Positions 18,717-29,409 of a stretch of DNA of 64,000 nt are shown here, piece by piece (the first letter of the stretch is position 1; each line of letters begins with the position of its first letter). The position numbers and the translations under genes are program-made. The stretch comes from Mesorhizobium loti R88b. GTDB taxonomy: Bacteria > Pseudomonadota > Alphaproteobacteria > Rhizobiales > Rhizobiaceae. The stretch lies in NCBI RefSeq assembly GCF_013170845.1, contig NZ_CP033367.1, positions 6,511,001 to 6,575,000 on the forward strand, given 5' to 3'. The notes under the pieces are model-generated. The model saw only the letters and a program-made list of their open reading frames with translations, was not told the DNA's origin and made no database searches.

Positions 18717-20009
18717 ATGGATCGCATCAGAATTGTCGGGGGCAACAAGCTCTCCGGAAGCATTCCGATTTCGGGCGCCAAAAACGCCGCCTTGCCCTTG
18801 ATGATCGCGTCGCTTTTGACCGACGACACGCTGACGCTGGAAAACGTGCCGCATCTGGCCGATGTCGAGCAGTTGATCCGCATCCTCGGCAATCACGGCG
18901 TCGATTATTCGGTCAATGGCCGCCGCGAGAAGCAGAATGAGGGCTATTCGCGCACCATCAATTTCTCCGCCCGCAACATTGTCGACACCACCGCGCCTTA
19001 CGAATTGGTGTCGAAGATGCGCGCCTCGTTCTGGGTGATTGGGCCGCTGCTGGCCCGCATGGGCGAGGCCAAGGTATCGCTGCCCGGCGGCTGCGCCATC
19101 GGCACGCGCCCAGTCGACCTGTTCCTCGAAGGCCTGCAGGTGCTGGGCGCCGACATCGACGTTGACACCGGCTATGTCATCGCCAAGACCCGTAATGGCC
19201 GGCTTGTCGGCAACCGCTACGTGTTCCCGAAAGTCTCGGTCGGCGCCACCCACGTGCTGATGATGGCGGCCTCGCTGGCCAAGGGCGAGACGGTGCTGGA
19301 AAACGCCGCTTGCGAGCCCGAGATCGTCAACCTCGCCGAATGCCTCAACGCCATGGGCGCGAAGATTTATGGTGCCGGCACGCCAACCATCACGATTGAC
19401 GGTGTCGAATCGCTGTCGGGCGCCCGCGTGCGCGTCATCCCCGACCGCATCGAGACCGGCACTTACGCCATGGCGGTCGCCATGACTGGCGGCGATGTCG
19501 TGCTCGAAGGGGCGCGGCCTGAACTGTTGCAAACCGCGCTGGACGTGATTTCGCAGACAGGCGCCGAGATCACGCCGACCAATTCCGGCATCCGTGTCAG
19601 GCGCAACGGCGCCGGCATTTCGCCGGTGGACGTGACAACGGCGCCCTTCCCGGCCTTCCCGACCGATCTGCAGGCGCAGTTCATGGGCCTGATGACCATG
19701 GCCAAGGGCAAGTCGCGCATCACCGAAACGATCTTCGAAAACCGCTTCATGCATGTGCAGGAACTGGCCCGGCTCGGCGCCCACATCACGCTTTCGGGCC
19801 AGACGGCGATCGTCGACGGCGTGGCGAAGCTGAAAGGTGCGCCTGTCATGGCCACCGATCTTCGCGCCTCGGTCTCGCTGGTCATCGCGGGTCTTGCGGC
19901 CGAGGGCGAAACCACGGTCAACCGCGTCTACCATCTCGACCGCGGCTTCGAACGGCTTGAGGAAAAGCTGTCCAACTGCGGCGCGGTGATCGAGCGTATT
20001 TCGGCCTGA
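18717..20009 (+). CDS. murA: UDP-N-acetylglucosamine 1-carboxyvinyltransferase
   Basis: 430 residues from ATG at 18717 ([14 protein letters not shown]); an upstream in-frame ATG is rejected because the MDRIRI start matches the family. The domain is the inside-out alpha/beta barrel of EPSP synthase relatives, with [13 protein letters not shown] at the N-terminus (Lys and Asn of the active site) and the PEP-binding Cys loop in [14 protein letters not shown] near residue 125. It catalyses the first committed step of peptidoglycan synthesis. The Cys means it should be fosfomycin-sensitive in principle. It leads the block murA - DUF2948 - hisD. Confidence 0.97.
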   Translation: MDRIRIVGGNKLSGSIPISGAKNAALPLMIASLLTDDTLTLENVPHLADVEQLIRILGNHGVDYSVNGRREKQNEGYSRTINFSARNIVDTTAPYELVSKMRASFWVIGPLLARMGEAKVSLPGGCAIGTRPVDLFLEGLQVLGADIDVDTGYVIAKTRNGRLVGNRYVFPKVSVGATHVLMMAASLAKGETVLENAACEPEIVNLAECLNAMGAKIYGAGTPTITIDGVESLSGARVRVIPDRIETGTYAMAVAMTGGDVVLEGARPELLQTALDVISQTGAEITPTNSGIRVRRNGAGISPVDVTTAPFPAFPTDLQAQFMGLMTMAKGKSRITETIFENRFMHVQELARLGAHITLSGQTAIVDGVAKLKGAPVMATDLRASVSLVIAGLAAEGETTVNRVYHLDRGFERLEEKLSNCGAVIERISA

Positions 20010-20078
20010 CGATCGGACGGCAGCAGCTTCAGACGGAGACTGCCCGTACGGCATCTATCCCCCTGCCAGGACTGTAAA

Positions 20079-20098
20079 CCCGAGGCAATTGCCTCGGG
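20079..20098. terminator. Hairpin after murA
   Basis: CCCGAGGCAATTGCCTCGGG is a perfect 20-bp palindrome 70 bp after the murA stop codon. No run of T follows, so it is a weak terminator at best, or a processing hairpin between murA and the DUF2948 gene. Confidence 0.5.
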
Positions 20099-20177
20099 CG
20101 GAAGTCGTGTCGCGGTTGCACCGGCCGGAAAGACCGCCTAACAGAAGGCTGAAACCAACCTTAGGCACGAAATCCGC

Positions 20178-20609
20178 ATGGCCCTCAGACTCATCGCACT
20201 CGACGACCAGGATCTGAGCATCGTTTCGGCTCATGTCCAGGACGCCGTGCTGAAAGTCAGCGACCTCGAGTACCTGCCTTCGGCCAAGCGTTTCGTGCTG
20301 ACCATGAACCGTTTCGTCTGGGAGGCGAAATCGGGCCTGTTTCGCCAGCACAATGAGCGGCGCCAGGCCGTGCTGCATTTCGACCGGGTGCTCGGCGCCA
20401 AGACCAACGGGATTGCGCGCCACAAGCCGGCCGAAGTGCTGTCGCTGCTGGCGATCAGCTTCATCGAGATCAGCAAGCCGGCCGGCATCGTCGAGCTGAT
20501 CTTTTCGGGCGGCGGCACCATCATGCTCGATGTCGAGTGCATCGAAGCCCGTCTTGCTGACATAGGCGGTGCGTGGGAAGCCACGTCGCGTCCCATCCAC
20601 AAGGGCTGA
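20178..20609 (+). CDS. DUF2948 family protein
   Basis: 143 residues spanning the whole DUF2948 family, known almost only from alphaproteobacteria and nearly always next to hisD. The N-terminal LRLIALDDQDLSIVSAHVQD and the central RRQAVLHFDRVLGAK are typical. The function is unknown. It ends 3 bp before hisD and is surely co-transcribed with it. No membrane segments or signal peptide are seen. Confidence 0.88.
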   Translation: MALRLIALDDQDLSIVSAHVQDAVLKVSDLEYLPSAKRFVLTMNRFVWEAKSGLFRQHNERRQAVLHFDRVLGAKTNGIARHKPAEVLSLLAISFIEISKPAGIVELIFSGGGTIMLDVECIEARLADIGGAWEATSRPIHKG

Positions 20610-20612
20610 GCG

Positions 20613-21905
20613 ATGGCCATCACACTTGCCCAGTCCGACGCCGATTTCGAGCAGCGTTTCGCCGCTTTCCTCCTGACCAAGCGGGAAGTGTCCGAGGACG
20701 TCGATGCCGCGGTGCGCCAGATCATCGCGCGCGTGCGTGCCGAGGGCGACGCCGCGCTGATCGATTACACGCAAAAATTCGATCGGGCCGACTTGAGCAG
20801 GCTCGGCATTGCCGTATCGAAGCAAGACATTGCAGCTGCCTACGAAACCGCCGATCCGCAGACCATCGAGGCGCTTAAATTCGCCCGCGACCGGATCCGC
20901 TCCCATCACGAGCGGCAACGTCCCAGGGACGATCGCTATACGGATGCCGCGGGCGTCGAGCTCGGCTGGCGCTGGACGGCGATCGAGGCGGTCGGGCTTT
21001 ATGTGCCTGGCGGCACGGCAAGCTATCCAAGTTCGGTGCTGATGAACGCCGTGCCGGCCAGGGTGGCCGGCGTCGAGCGCATCGTGATGGTGGTGCCGGC
21101 GCCGGGCGGCGTCATCAATCCGCTGGTGCTGGTGGCGGCCGATATTGCCGGCGTGTCCGAGATTTACCGTGTCGGCGGGGCGCAGGCCATTGCAGCCCTT
21201 GCCTACGGCACCACAACCATAAAGCCGGTCGCCAAGATCGTCGGACCCGGCAATGCCTATGTCGCTGCAGCCAAGCGGCAGGTGTTCGGCACGGTCGGCA
21301 TCGACATGATCGCCGGCCCGTCGGAAGTGCTCGTCGTGGCCGATGGCAGCAACGATCCGGACTGGATCGCCGCCGATCTGCTCGCCCAGGCCGAGCATGA
21401 CGCGTCGGCACAGTCGATCCTGGTCACCGACGATCCGGCCTTCGGCAAGGCCGTCGAACAGGCTGTGGAGCGTCAGTTGCAGAGCCTGCCACGCGCCGAA
21501 ACGGCGTCGGCGAGCTGGCGCGATTTCGGCGCGGTGATTTTGGTACCGACCATCGAAGCCGCGCTGCCGCTGGTCGACCGCATCGCGGCCGAACATGTCG
21601 AACTGGCCATCGACGATGCCGAAGGCTTCCTGTTGCGGATGCGCAATGCCGGTGCCGTCTTTCTCGGCCGCCACACGCCGGAAGCCATCGGCGACTATGT
21701 CGGCGGCTCCAACCACGTGTTGCCGACGGCGCGTTCGGCGCGCTTCTCGTCGGGGCTTTCGGTGCTTGATTTCGTCAAGCGCACCTCGATCCTCAAGCTT
21801 GGGCCGGAGCAGTTGCGGGCGCTGGCGCCGGCGGCGATTGCGCTGGCCACGGCCGAGGGTCTCGACGCGCATGGCCGCTCCGTCGCCATCCGGCTGAATA
21901 TGTAG
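20613..21905 (+). CDS. hisD: Histidinol dehydrogenase
   Basis: 430 residues, full length. It carries the family signature VKIVGPGNAYVAAAKR-like segment (AKIVGPGNAYVAAAKRQVFG), AGPSEVLVVAD, and the zinc/catalytic region AEHDASAQSILVT and AEHVELAID. It oxidises L-histidinol to histidine in two NAD-dependent steps. It follows the DUF2948 gene by 3 bp and precedes the UPF0262 gene by 6 bp. That arrangement is standard for rhizobia, where the other his genes lie elsewhere. Confidence 0.97.
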   Translation: MAITLAQSDADFEQRFAAFLLTKREVSEDVDAAVRQIIARVRAEGDAALIDYTQKFDRADLSRLGIAVSKQDIAAAYETADPQTIEALKFARDRIRSHHERQRPRDDRYTDAAGVELGWRWTAIEAVGLYVPGGTASYPSSVLMNAVPARVAGVERIVMVVPAPGGVINPLVLVAADIAGVSEIYRVGGAQAIAALAYGTTTIKPVAKIVGPGNAYVAAAKRQVFGTVGIDMIAGPSEVLVVADGSNDPDWIAADLLAQAEHDASAQSILVTDDPAFGKAVEQAVERQLQSLPRAETASASWRDFGAVILVPTIEAALPLVDRIAAEHVELAIDDAEGFLLRMRNAGAVFLGRHTPEAIGDYVGGSNHVLPTARSARFSSGLSVLDFVKRTSILKLGPEQLRALAPAAIALATAEGLDAHGRSVAIRLNM

Positions 21906-21911
21906 GCTGAG

Positions 21912-22391
21912 ATGACGGGCTCCGATCGCTCAAAACTGATCGATGTCGAACTCGATGAGTCCATCGGCCGGTCGACGCCCGATGTCGAGCATGAGCGGGC
22001 GGTGGCGATCTTCGACCTGATCGAGGAGAACAATTTTCAGCCCGTCAACGACAGTGGAACAGGCCCTTACCGGCTGAAACTGTCGCTGGCCGAGCAGCGT
22101 CTGGTCTTCGCCGTGGCGCGCGAGGACGGCACCGCGGTCGTCACCCATATCCTGTCGCTGACGCCGCTGCGGCGCATCGTCAAGGACTACTATATGATCT
22201 GCGAGAGCTATTACGACGCCATCCGCTCCTCCACGCCGAGCCATATCGAGGCCATCGACATGGGCCGCCGCGGTTTGCACAATGAAGGCTCGCAGACGCT
22301 GATGGACCGGCTCTCCGGCAAGATCGACATCGACTTCGACACGGCGCGCCGGCTGTTCACGTTGGTCTGCGTGCTGCATTGGCGGGGCTAG
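21912..22391 (+). CDS. UPF0262 family protein
   Basis: 159 residues matching the alphaproteobacterial UPF0262 family along its length ([39 protein letters not shown]). It has no known function and no transmembrane segment. It sits in the hisD operon and overlaps the next gene by 13 bp, which suggests translational coupling. Confidence 0.88.
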   Translation: MTGSDRSKLIDVELDESIGRSTPDVEHERAVAIFDLIEENNFQPVNDSGTGPYRLKLSLAEQRLVFAVAREDGTAVVTHILSLTPLRRIVKDYYMICESYYDAIRSSTPSHIEAIDMGRRGLHNEGSQTLMDRLSGKIDIDFDTARRLFTLVCVLHWRG

Positions 22392-22849
22392 CCCTGGCAC
22401 CCGGCGCCCTGCCCCGCTCGATCCTGTTCCTGTGCGGCATGAATGCCGTGCGTTCGCCAATGGCCGAGCAGTTGGCACGCCGGATGCTGCCCGCCACCAT
22501 TTTCGTCGCCTCGGCCGGCGTGCGCGCCGGCGAGCGCGACCCCTTCGTCGATGCCGTGCTTGCCGAGGAGGGTCTCACGCTGGGCGAGCGTCATCCCAGG
22601 ACGTTGGACGACCTCGAGGATGATTATTTCGACCTGATCGTCACGCTGGCGCCGGAGGCGCACCATGCCGCGCTCGAGCTTACCCGCTCGCTCGCCGTGG
22701 AGGTCGAATACTGGCCAACACAGGACCCGACCGATGCCGGCGGCACGCGCGAGCAGATCATGGCGGCCTACCGCGATGTGCGCGAGCGGCTGAAGTTGCG
22801 CATAGGCCGGCGTTTTTTGGCTTCAGAAGCAAAAAACGCGACGGATTAA
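22379..22849 (+). CDS. Low-molecular-weight phosphotyrosine phosphatase family protein
   Basis: 156 residues from a TTG start that overlaps the end of the UPF0262 gene. The P-loop [16 protein letters not shown] has the catalytic CX5R with Cys near residue 19, and the general-acid Asp is in the WPTQDPTDA region near residue 122. The fold is shared by tyrosine phosphatases and arsenate reductases; in this alphaproteobacterial position the phosphatase is more usual. Its target is unknown. It lies in the hisD to yacG block. Confidence 0.85.
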   Translation: MAGLALAPGALPRSILFLCGMNAVRSPMAEQLARRMLPATIFVASAGVRAGERDPFVDAVLAEEGLTLGERHPRTLDDLEDDYFDLIVTLAPEAHHAALELTRSLAVEVEYWPTQDPTDAGGTREQIMAAYRDVRERLKLRIGRRFLASEAKNATD

Positions 22850-22946
22850 GCGTGTTCACAAGCGGACGATTATCATATAGGTTCCGCCGAAATTCCGGCC
22901 TGGGCGCGCCTGGGCGCCGGAACTGCCATCCAAGCAAAGGTATAGA

Positions 22947-23165
22947 ATGCCGAAGGAAGAAGTCCTCGAGTTTCCGGGTGTCGTGACGGAATTGTTGCCC
23001 AACGCGATGTTCAGGGTGAAGCTCGAAAACGAACACGAGATCATCGCCCATACGGCCGGCCGCATGCGCAAGAACCGCATCCGCGTGCTGACCGGCGACA
23101 AGGTTCTGGTCGAGATGACGCCATACGACCTGACCAAGGGCCGCATCACCTATCGTTTCAAGTAA
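22947..23165 (+). CDS. infA: Translation initiation factor IF-1
   Basis: 72 residues, the exact family length, an OB-fold protein ([40 protein letters not shown]). It binds the ribosomal A site during initiation. Its position before maf and yacG is conserved in rhizobia. Confidence 0.98.
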
Positions 23166-23188
23166 GATCAAGGCCCGGTCGAACCGCG

Positions 23189-23815
23189 ATGAGCCTTTTG
23201 CAGAAGCTGGTGCTTGCCTCGGGTTCGCCGCGCCGCATCGAACTCTTGCAGCAGGCTGGCATCGAGCCGGACCGTATCCTGCCAGCCGATATCGACGAAA
23301 CGCCGCTGCGTGCCGAGCATCCGCGCTCTCTGGCCAAGCGGCTGTCGAAGGAAAAGGCCGAGAAGGCGTTCGCGTCGCTGAAGACCGAGACCGACTATGC
23401 GCCAAGTTTCGTGCTGGCCGCCGACACGGTGGTCGCGGTCGGGCGGCGCATCCTGCCCAAGGCCGAAACGCTTGACGACGCCGCCAACTGCCTCGGGCTG
23501 TTGTCCGGCCGTTCGCACCGGGTCTATTCCGGCATCTGCCTGATCACGCCCGGCGGCAAGCTGCGTCAGCGGCTGGTCGAGACGCGGGTGCGTTTCAAGC
23601 GGTTGCCGCGCGAGGAGATCGACGCCTATGTCGCCTCTGGCGAGTGGCGCGGCAAGGCCGGCGGCTATGCCGTCCAAGGCATCGCCGGTGCCTTCGTCGT
23701 CAAGCTGGTCGGCTCCTACACCAACATCGTCGGCCTGCCGCTCTATGAGACGGTGGCGCTGCTGTCGGGCGAAGGTTTCAAAATCCATCAGAACTGGCTG
23801 TCCGCGCGGCCATGA
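23189..23815 (+). CDS. maf: Maf-like nucleoside triphosphate pyrophosphatase
   Basis: 208 residues of the Maf/Ham1 fold: the N-terminal [16 protein letters not shown] motif, [11 protein letters not shown] in the middle and the C-terminal [16 protein letters not shown]. Maf proteins hydrolyse dTTP, UTP or modified nucleotides and so act in housecleaning and septum arrest. It overlaps yacG by 4 bp (ATGA), a sign of coupling. The ATG at 23189 follows infA by 23 bp. Confidence 0.95.
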   Translation: MSLLQKLVLASGSPRRIELLQQAGIEPDRILPADIDETPLRAEHPRSLAKRLSKEKAEKAFASLKTETDYAPSFVLAADTVVAVGRRILPKAETLDDAANCLGLLSGRSHRVYSGICLITPGGKLRQRLVETRVRFKRLPREEIDAYVASGEWRGKAGGYAVQGIAGAFVVKLVGSYTNIVGLPLYETVALLSGEGFKIHQNWLSARP

Positions 23816-24009
23816 ATTCCGACTCCAAAGTCACGCCGCTCCGTCCAAAGCGGCCCTGCCCCGAATGCGGCAAGGCCTCGGCGCGCGACACCTTTCCGTT
23901 CTGCTCGACGCGCTGCAAGGACATCGACCTCAACCGATGGCTGAAGGGCGCATATGTCATCTCCGCCCGCGACGACGAGGAAGAGCCGGACAACGACGGT
24001 CCTAAGTAA
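23812..24009 (+). CDS. yacG: DNA gyrase inhibitor YacG-type zinc protein
   Basis: 65 residues with a four-cysteine zinc site: CPECG in the N-terminal part and [14 protein letters not shown] after it. The last motif is the YacG signature. In E. coli the protein binds GyrB and inhibits gyrase. It closes the conserved block and is coupled to maf by an ATGA overlap. The acidic C-terminus (DDEEEPDND) is usual. Confidence 0.95.
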   Translation: MNSDSKVTPLRPKRPCPECGKASARDTFPFCSTRCKDIDLNRWLKGAYVISARDDEEEPDNDGPK

Positions 24010-24026
24010 GGCCTGGCTTTGTTTTT

Positions 24027-24075
24027 ATGCCTGTCGTCGCCCCAAAACCGGAACCCACTTTTGGGCGACATGCAT
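24027..24075. repeat. REP-like palindromic element
   Basis: A hairpin with arms GTCGCCCCAAAA and TTTTGGGCGAC, bordered by ATGC and GCAT, lies in the gap between the convergent yacG and GH4 genes. This is another short palindrome of the type repeated in rhizobial genomes. It could serve as a bidirectional terminator. Confidence 0.65.
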
Positions 24076-24078
24076 TCG

Positions 24079-25464
24079 TCAGGCCGCCTCGGTCTTGCGA
24101 CTCACGCGCGCCCATGCCGGCAGCCAGTCGCCATGAGCGGCGAGAAGATCGTCCACCAGTGACCAGATCTGGTCGAGATCGAGCTCGGCTGCCGTGTGCG
24201 GGTCCATCATCGCCGCGTGGTAGATGTGCTCGCGGTTCTCACTCATCAGCGCCCGCACCGTCAGTTCCTGGACGTTGATGTTGGTGCGGATCAGCGCTGT
24301 CAGCTGCGGCGGCAGGTCGCCTATATAGGTCGGCTGGATGCCGGAGGCATCAACCAGGCACGGCACTTCGGCGGCGCAATCGCGGGGCAACGAGGTGATG
24401 CAGCCATTGTTGCGGACATTGCCGTAGATCACCGACGGTTCGCCGGTCCAGACAGAATTCATGATCGAGGAGGCATATTCCCGGGACTGCTCGACCTCGA
24501 TGCGGTCGGCTGAGCGATAGGCTTGCGCCTGTCCCTTCCAGCGCTCGATCTGCTCGATGCAGCGCTTGGGATATTCGTCGAGCGGAATGCCGTATTTCTC
24601 GATCAAATCGGGGCGGCCCTCCTTGATGAAATAGGGCGTGTATTCGGCGAAATGTTCCGAGCTTTCGGTGACGAAATAGCCCAACCTGGTCAGCATCTCG
24701 TAGCGCACCTTGTTGGGGCAGCGCGGGTTCCAGCCAGGCTTGGGCGCACGGCCTTCACGATAGGCGCGCACCAGGTCGGGATAGAGGTCGCGGTAGGAGC
24801 CGTCGGGCTGGCGATGCTCGAATTTCAGATAGAAGGCCATATGGTTGATGCCGGCCGAGCGATAGCGTATCTCGTCGTAGGGAAGGTCGAGATCGTGGGC
24901 CAGTTCCATCGCCGTGCCCTGCACCGAATGGCAGAGGCCGACCTGTTTGATTTCAGGATATTTCTCCGATATCGCCCAGGTGTTGATCGCCATCGGGTTG
25001 ACGTATTGCAGCATGATCGCCTGCGGGCAGACGGCGAGCATGTCCTCGCAGACCTTCCACAGATGCGGCACAGTCCTCAAACCCCGCATGATGCCGCCGA
25101 CGCCGAGCGTGTCGGCGATCGTCTGGCGCAGGCCGTATTTCTTCGGCACTTCGAAATCGGTGACCGTGCAGGGCTCGTAGCCGCCTATCTGGAAGGCGAC
25201 GACGACGAAGTCGGCGCCGGCAAGCGCCTTGCGCTGGTCGGTATAGGTTTCGGCCCTGGCCTTTACCCCAAGCGTCGAGATCAGCTTGTTGACGACAATG
25301 GCGCTCTCCTCCAGCCGCTGCGGGTTGAGGTCCATCAGCGCGATCGTCGCGCCCGAAAGCGACGGCCGCTGCAGCACGTCGCCGACAATGTTCTTCATGA
25401 ACACGGTCGAGCCGGCGCCGATGAAAGTGATCCTGGGATGTCTTGCCATGCTAACCTCCGGCAT
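24079..25464 (-). CDS. melA: GH4 alpha-galactosidase
   Basis: 461 residues of glycoside hydrolase family 4. An N-terminal NAD-binding Rossmann fold (ITFIGAGSTVFMKNIVGD) is followed by the NPMA motif (VNPMAINTW), the metal-ligand Cys in GLCHSVQG and His in AGINHMAFY. The family uses NAD+, Mn2+ and a redox elimination mechanism. It is the last gene of the operon with the DppA-type importer, which in Sinorhizobium serves melibiose and raffinose uptake, so it should split imported alpha-galactosides in the cytoplasm. The preferred start may be the internal MARHPRITF (25449). Confidence 0.85.
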   Translation of the reverse strand: MPEVSMARHPRITFIGAGSTVFMKNIVGDVLQRPSLSGATIALMDLNPQRLEESAIVVNKLISTLGVKARAETYTDQRKALAGADFVVVAFQIGGYEPCTVTDFEVPKKYGLRQTIADTLGVGGIMRGLRTVPHLWKVCEDMLAVCPQAIMLQYVNPMAINTWAISEKYPEIKQVGLCHSVQGTAMELAHDLDLPYDEIRYRSAGINHMAFYLKFEHRQPDGSYRDLYPDLVRAYREGRAPKPGWNPRCPNKVRYEMLTRLGYFVTESSEHFAEYTPYFIKEGRPDLIEKYGIPLDEYPKRCIEQIERWKGQAQAYRSADRIEVEQSREYASSIMNSVWTGEPSVIYGNVRNNGCITSLPRDCAAEVPCLVDASGIQPTYIGDLPPQLTALIRTNINVQELTVRALMSENREHIYHAAMMDPHTAAELDLDQIWSLVDDLLAAHGDWLPAWARVSRKTEAA

Positions 25465-25468
25465 ATGT

Positions 25469-27136
<1,668 letters not shown>

Positions 27137-27146
27137 CCCAGCCACC

Positions 27147-28286
27147 TCAATAGGGGTCGACGGCATCGCGCAGGCCATCGCCCAGCGCGTTGAAGGCAAA
27201 GACGGTGGCGAGCACGAACCCGACCGGCGACAGGATCCAGGGATAGGTGCCGATGACGGAGTAGGTCGCTGTGTCCTGCAGCATCAACCCCCAAGAGATC
27301 AGCGGCGGCTTGACCGCGAAGCCAAGGAAACCAAGGAAGGATTCGAGCAGCACCACGGTCGGGATCGCCAGCGTCACGGCGACGATCACGTGGCTCATCA
27401 CATTGGGCAAGATGTGCTGCAGGATGATGCGCCGGTCGGTGGCACCGACCGCCATGGCGGCACGCACATATTCGATGCGCGCCAGCGCCAGCGTCTTGCC
27501 GCGCACCTCACGCGACATCTGCGCCCAACCCAGCGCCGACATGACGATGATGACGAAGGCGAGGAAGACATTCGTCGGCGCGGTGACCGGGATCAGCGTC
27601 GTCAGCGCCAGGTAGAGCGGCAGTTGCGGGAAAGCGAGCACCAGTTCGACGAAGCGCTGCATCCAGACGTCGAACCGACCGCCGAAATAGCCGGAGACCA
27701 TGCCGACCGTGGTGCCGATGACGGTGATGATGAAGACCACCGTCAGCGCGATCATCAGCGAGACGCGCGAACCATGGATGGCGCGAGACAGCACATCGCG
27801 GCCGAACTTGTCGGTGCCGAGGAAATGCACAGGCTGGCCGTCCGTCGAGGCGAAGAAATGCCGGTCCGCCGGGATCAGCCCGAAGAGCTTGTAGGGCGCG
27901 CCCTCGACAAAGAAGCCCAGCAGCCTCGGATGGTCATAGTCAGGGCCGACGATGGGCTGGAAGGTGACCGGATCGAGATCGGTCGAATCGGCCAGCGCAT
28001 AGACCCTCGGCCACGCGACGAAATTGCCGTCCTTGTCGTGGAAGGAAGGCAGCTGCGGCGGCGCGAAGCCGACATCGGTCGCCTTCGGATCCATCGGCGC
28101 CAGGAATTCTGCGAACACGGCCATCGCCAGCAACAGCACGACCAGCCAAAGGCCGGCCATGCCGGTCCAGGAGCGCTTCAGCCGACGCCAGACCAGCGCG
28201 ATGTAGCTCTCATTGCCGCGCGCCGGTTTGACGACGATGGGGCCTTCTACCGGCAAGGGTGGCGGTGATGGATCGCGCGCCAGCAT
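27147..28286 (-). CDS. ABC transporter permease, DppC type
   Basis: 379 residues with about six membrane helices and a long N-terminal extracytoplasmic loop (about residues 60-170), as in DppC proteins. The EAA loop is seen as EYVRAAMAVGATDRRIILQHILPN. It starts directly after the stop of the DppB-type permease and ends 10 bp before the ATPase. Together with AgpA-like binding protein they should import alpha-galactosides rather than peptides. Confidence 0.92.
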   Translation of the reverse strand: MLARDPSPPPLPVEGPIVVKPARGNESYIALVWRRLKRSWTGMAGLWLVVLLLAMAVFAEFLAPMDPKATDVGFAPPQLPSFHDKDGNFVAWPRVYALADSTDLDPVTFQPIVGPDYDHPRLLGFFVEGAPYKLFGLIPADRHFFASTDGQPVHFLGTDKFGRDVLSRAIHGSRVSLMIALTVVFIITVIGTTVGMVSGYFGGRFDVWMQRFVELVLAFPQLPLYLALTTLIPVTAPTNVFLAFVIIVMSALGWAQMSREVRGKTLALARIEYVRAAMAVGATDRRIILQHILPNVMSHVIVAVTLAIPTVVLLESFLGFLGFAVKPPLISWGLMLQDTATYSVIGTYPWILSPVGFVLATVFAFNALGDGLRDAVDPY

Positions 28287-29294
28287 CTAGCTCTCTCCGT
28301 ATTGGCGGATGCGCGGATCCAGCAGGACAAGCAGCATGTCGGCGATGATGTTGCCGACGATCAGCGTTGCCGACAGCACCATCATGAAGGTGGCGGTGAC
28401 ATAGACGTCGCCGACCGCCATCGAGCCGACGATCGCCGGACCGACGGTCGGCAGCGCGAAGATGATCGCCGTCTCGATCTCGCCGGTCAGCATATAAGGC
28501 AGCACCACGCCCTGATACATGACGAGCGGGTGCAGCGCGTTGGGTACGGCGTGGCGCATGACGACGGCGCTGCCGGTCAGGCCCTTGGCTCTCGCCGTCT
28601 CGACATATTGCGCGTTGAGCGTATCCAGAAGATTGCCGCGCATGACACGCATATTGTAGGCGAGCCCGCCAAAGGTGGCGATCGCCACCACCGGCCAGAC
28701 ATGCTTGACGAGGTCGACGAACTTCGCCCACGACCATGGCGCGCCGCCATATTGCGGCGAGAAGAATGAGCCGATCTCCGACACGTTGAACTGGAAGACC
28801 AGGAGATAGACGATGATCAGCGCCATCAGGAAGCGCGGCACCGTCATGCCGAGGAAGGAGATCGCCGACAGCGTCGTGTCGATCCAGGTGTATTGCCTTG
28901 TCGCCGCCCATATGCCGAAGGTGATGCCCAGCACCGAGGCGAGCAGATGGCAGACCAGCGCCAGGAGCAGCGTGCGCGGCAGGCGCTCGCCAACGACGTC
29001 GGCCACCGGCTTGTTGTAGTAGAGGCTGTAGCCGAAATCGCCGCGGGTGACGATGCCGCCGATCCAATTGAGATACTGGACGGGCAGCGGCTTATCGAGG
29101 CCATGTTCGACGCGGTAGGCCTGCGCCTGCGCATCGGCCTCGGCGAAGGAAGCGCCGCCCTGGTTGATCAGCTGCGAGCGGATGTAGTCGGCATAGTCAC
29201 CGGGTGGCGCCTGGATGATGGCGAAGGTGACGAGGCTCAGAATGCCAAGGACCGGTATTGCCGACGCTATGCGCATGAGCAGAAATCGCAGCAT
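28287..29294 (-). CDS. ABC transporter permease, DppB type
   Basis: 335 residues, six membrane helices, with the DppB-type N-terminus MLRFLLMRIASAIPVLGILS and the EAA loop (VETARAKGLTGSAVVMRHAVPN). A strong hairpin precedes it, between the binding-protein gene and this gene. It is directly adjacent to the second permease. Confidence 0.92.
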   Translation of the reverse strand: MLRFLLMRIASAIPVLGILSLVTFAIIQAPPGDYADYIRSQLINQGGASFAEADAQAQAYRVEHGLDKPLPVQYLNWIGGIVTRGDFGYSLYYNKPVADVVGERLPRTLLLALVCHLLASVLGITFGIWAATRQYTWIDTTLSAISFLGMTVPRFLMALIIVYLLVFQFNVSEIGSFFSPQYGGAPWSWAKFVDLVKHVWPVVAIATFGGLAYNMRVMRGNLLDTLNAQYVETARAKGLTGSAVVMRHAVPNALHPLVMYQGVVLPYMLTGEIETAIIFALPTVGPAIVGSMAVGDVYVTATFMMVLSATLIVGNIIADMLLVLLDPRIRQYGES

Positions 29295-29358
29295 GGACGG
29301 TCCGCTTCCTCATCTCGCCGGACGCTCCCGTTAAAGGACGTTCGGAGGGTTGGTCTGT

Positions 29359-29383
29359 CCGGCCGCGCCAGCAGCGCGGCCGG
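29359..29383. terminator. Intercistronic hairpin between binding protein and permease genes
   Basis: A perfect 10-bp stem, CCGGCCGCGC and GCGCGGCCGG, with a 5-base loop. On the coding (minus) strand it follows the binding-protein gene and has no run of T after it. Such structures usually protect the 3' end of the binding-protein message and so raise its level over the permeases. Confidence 0.6.
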
Positions 29384-29409
29384 GTCTCTCTTGGTCAGGG
29401 GAGGTAAAC

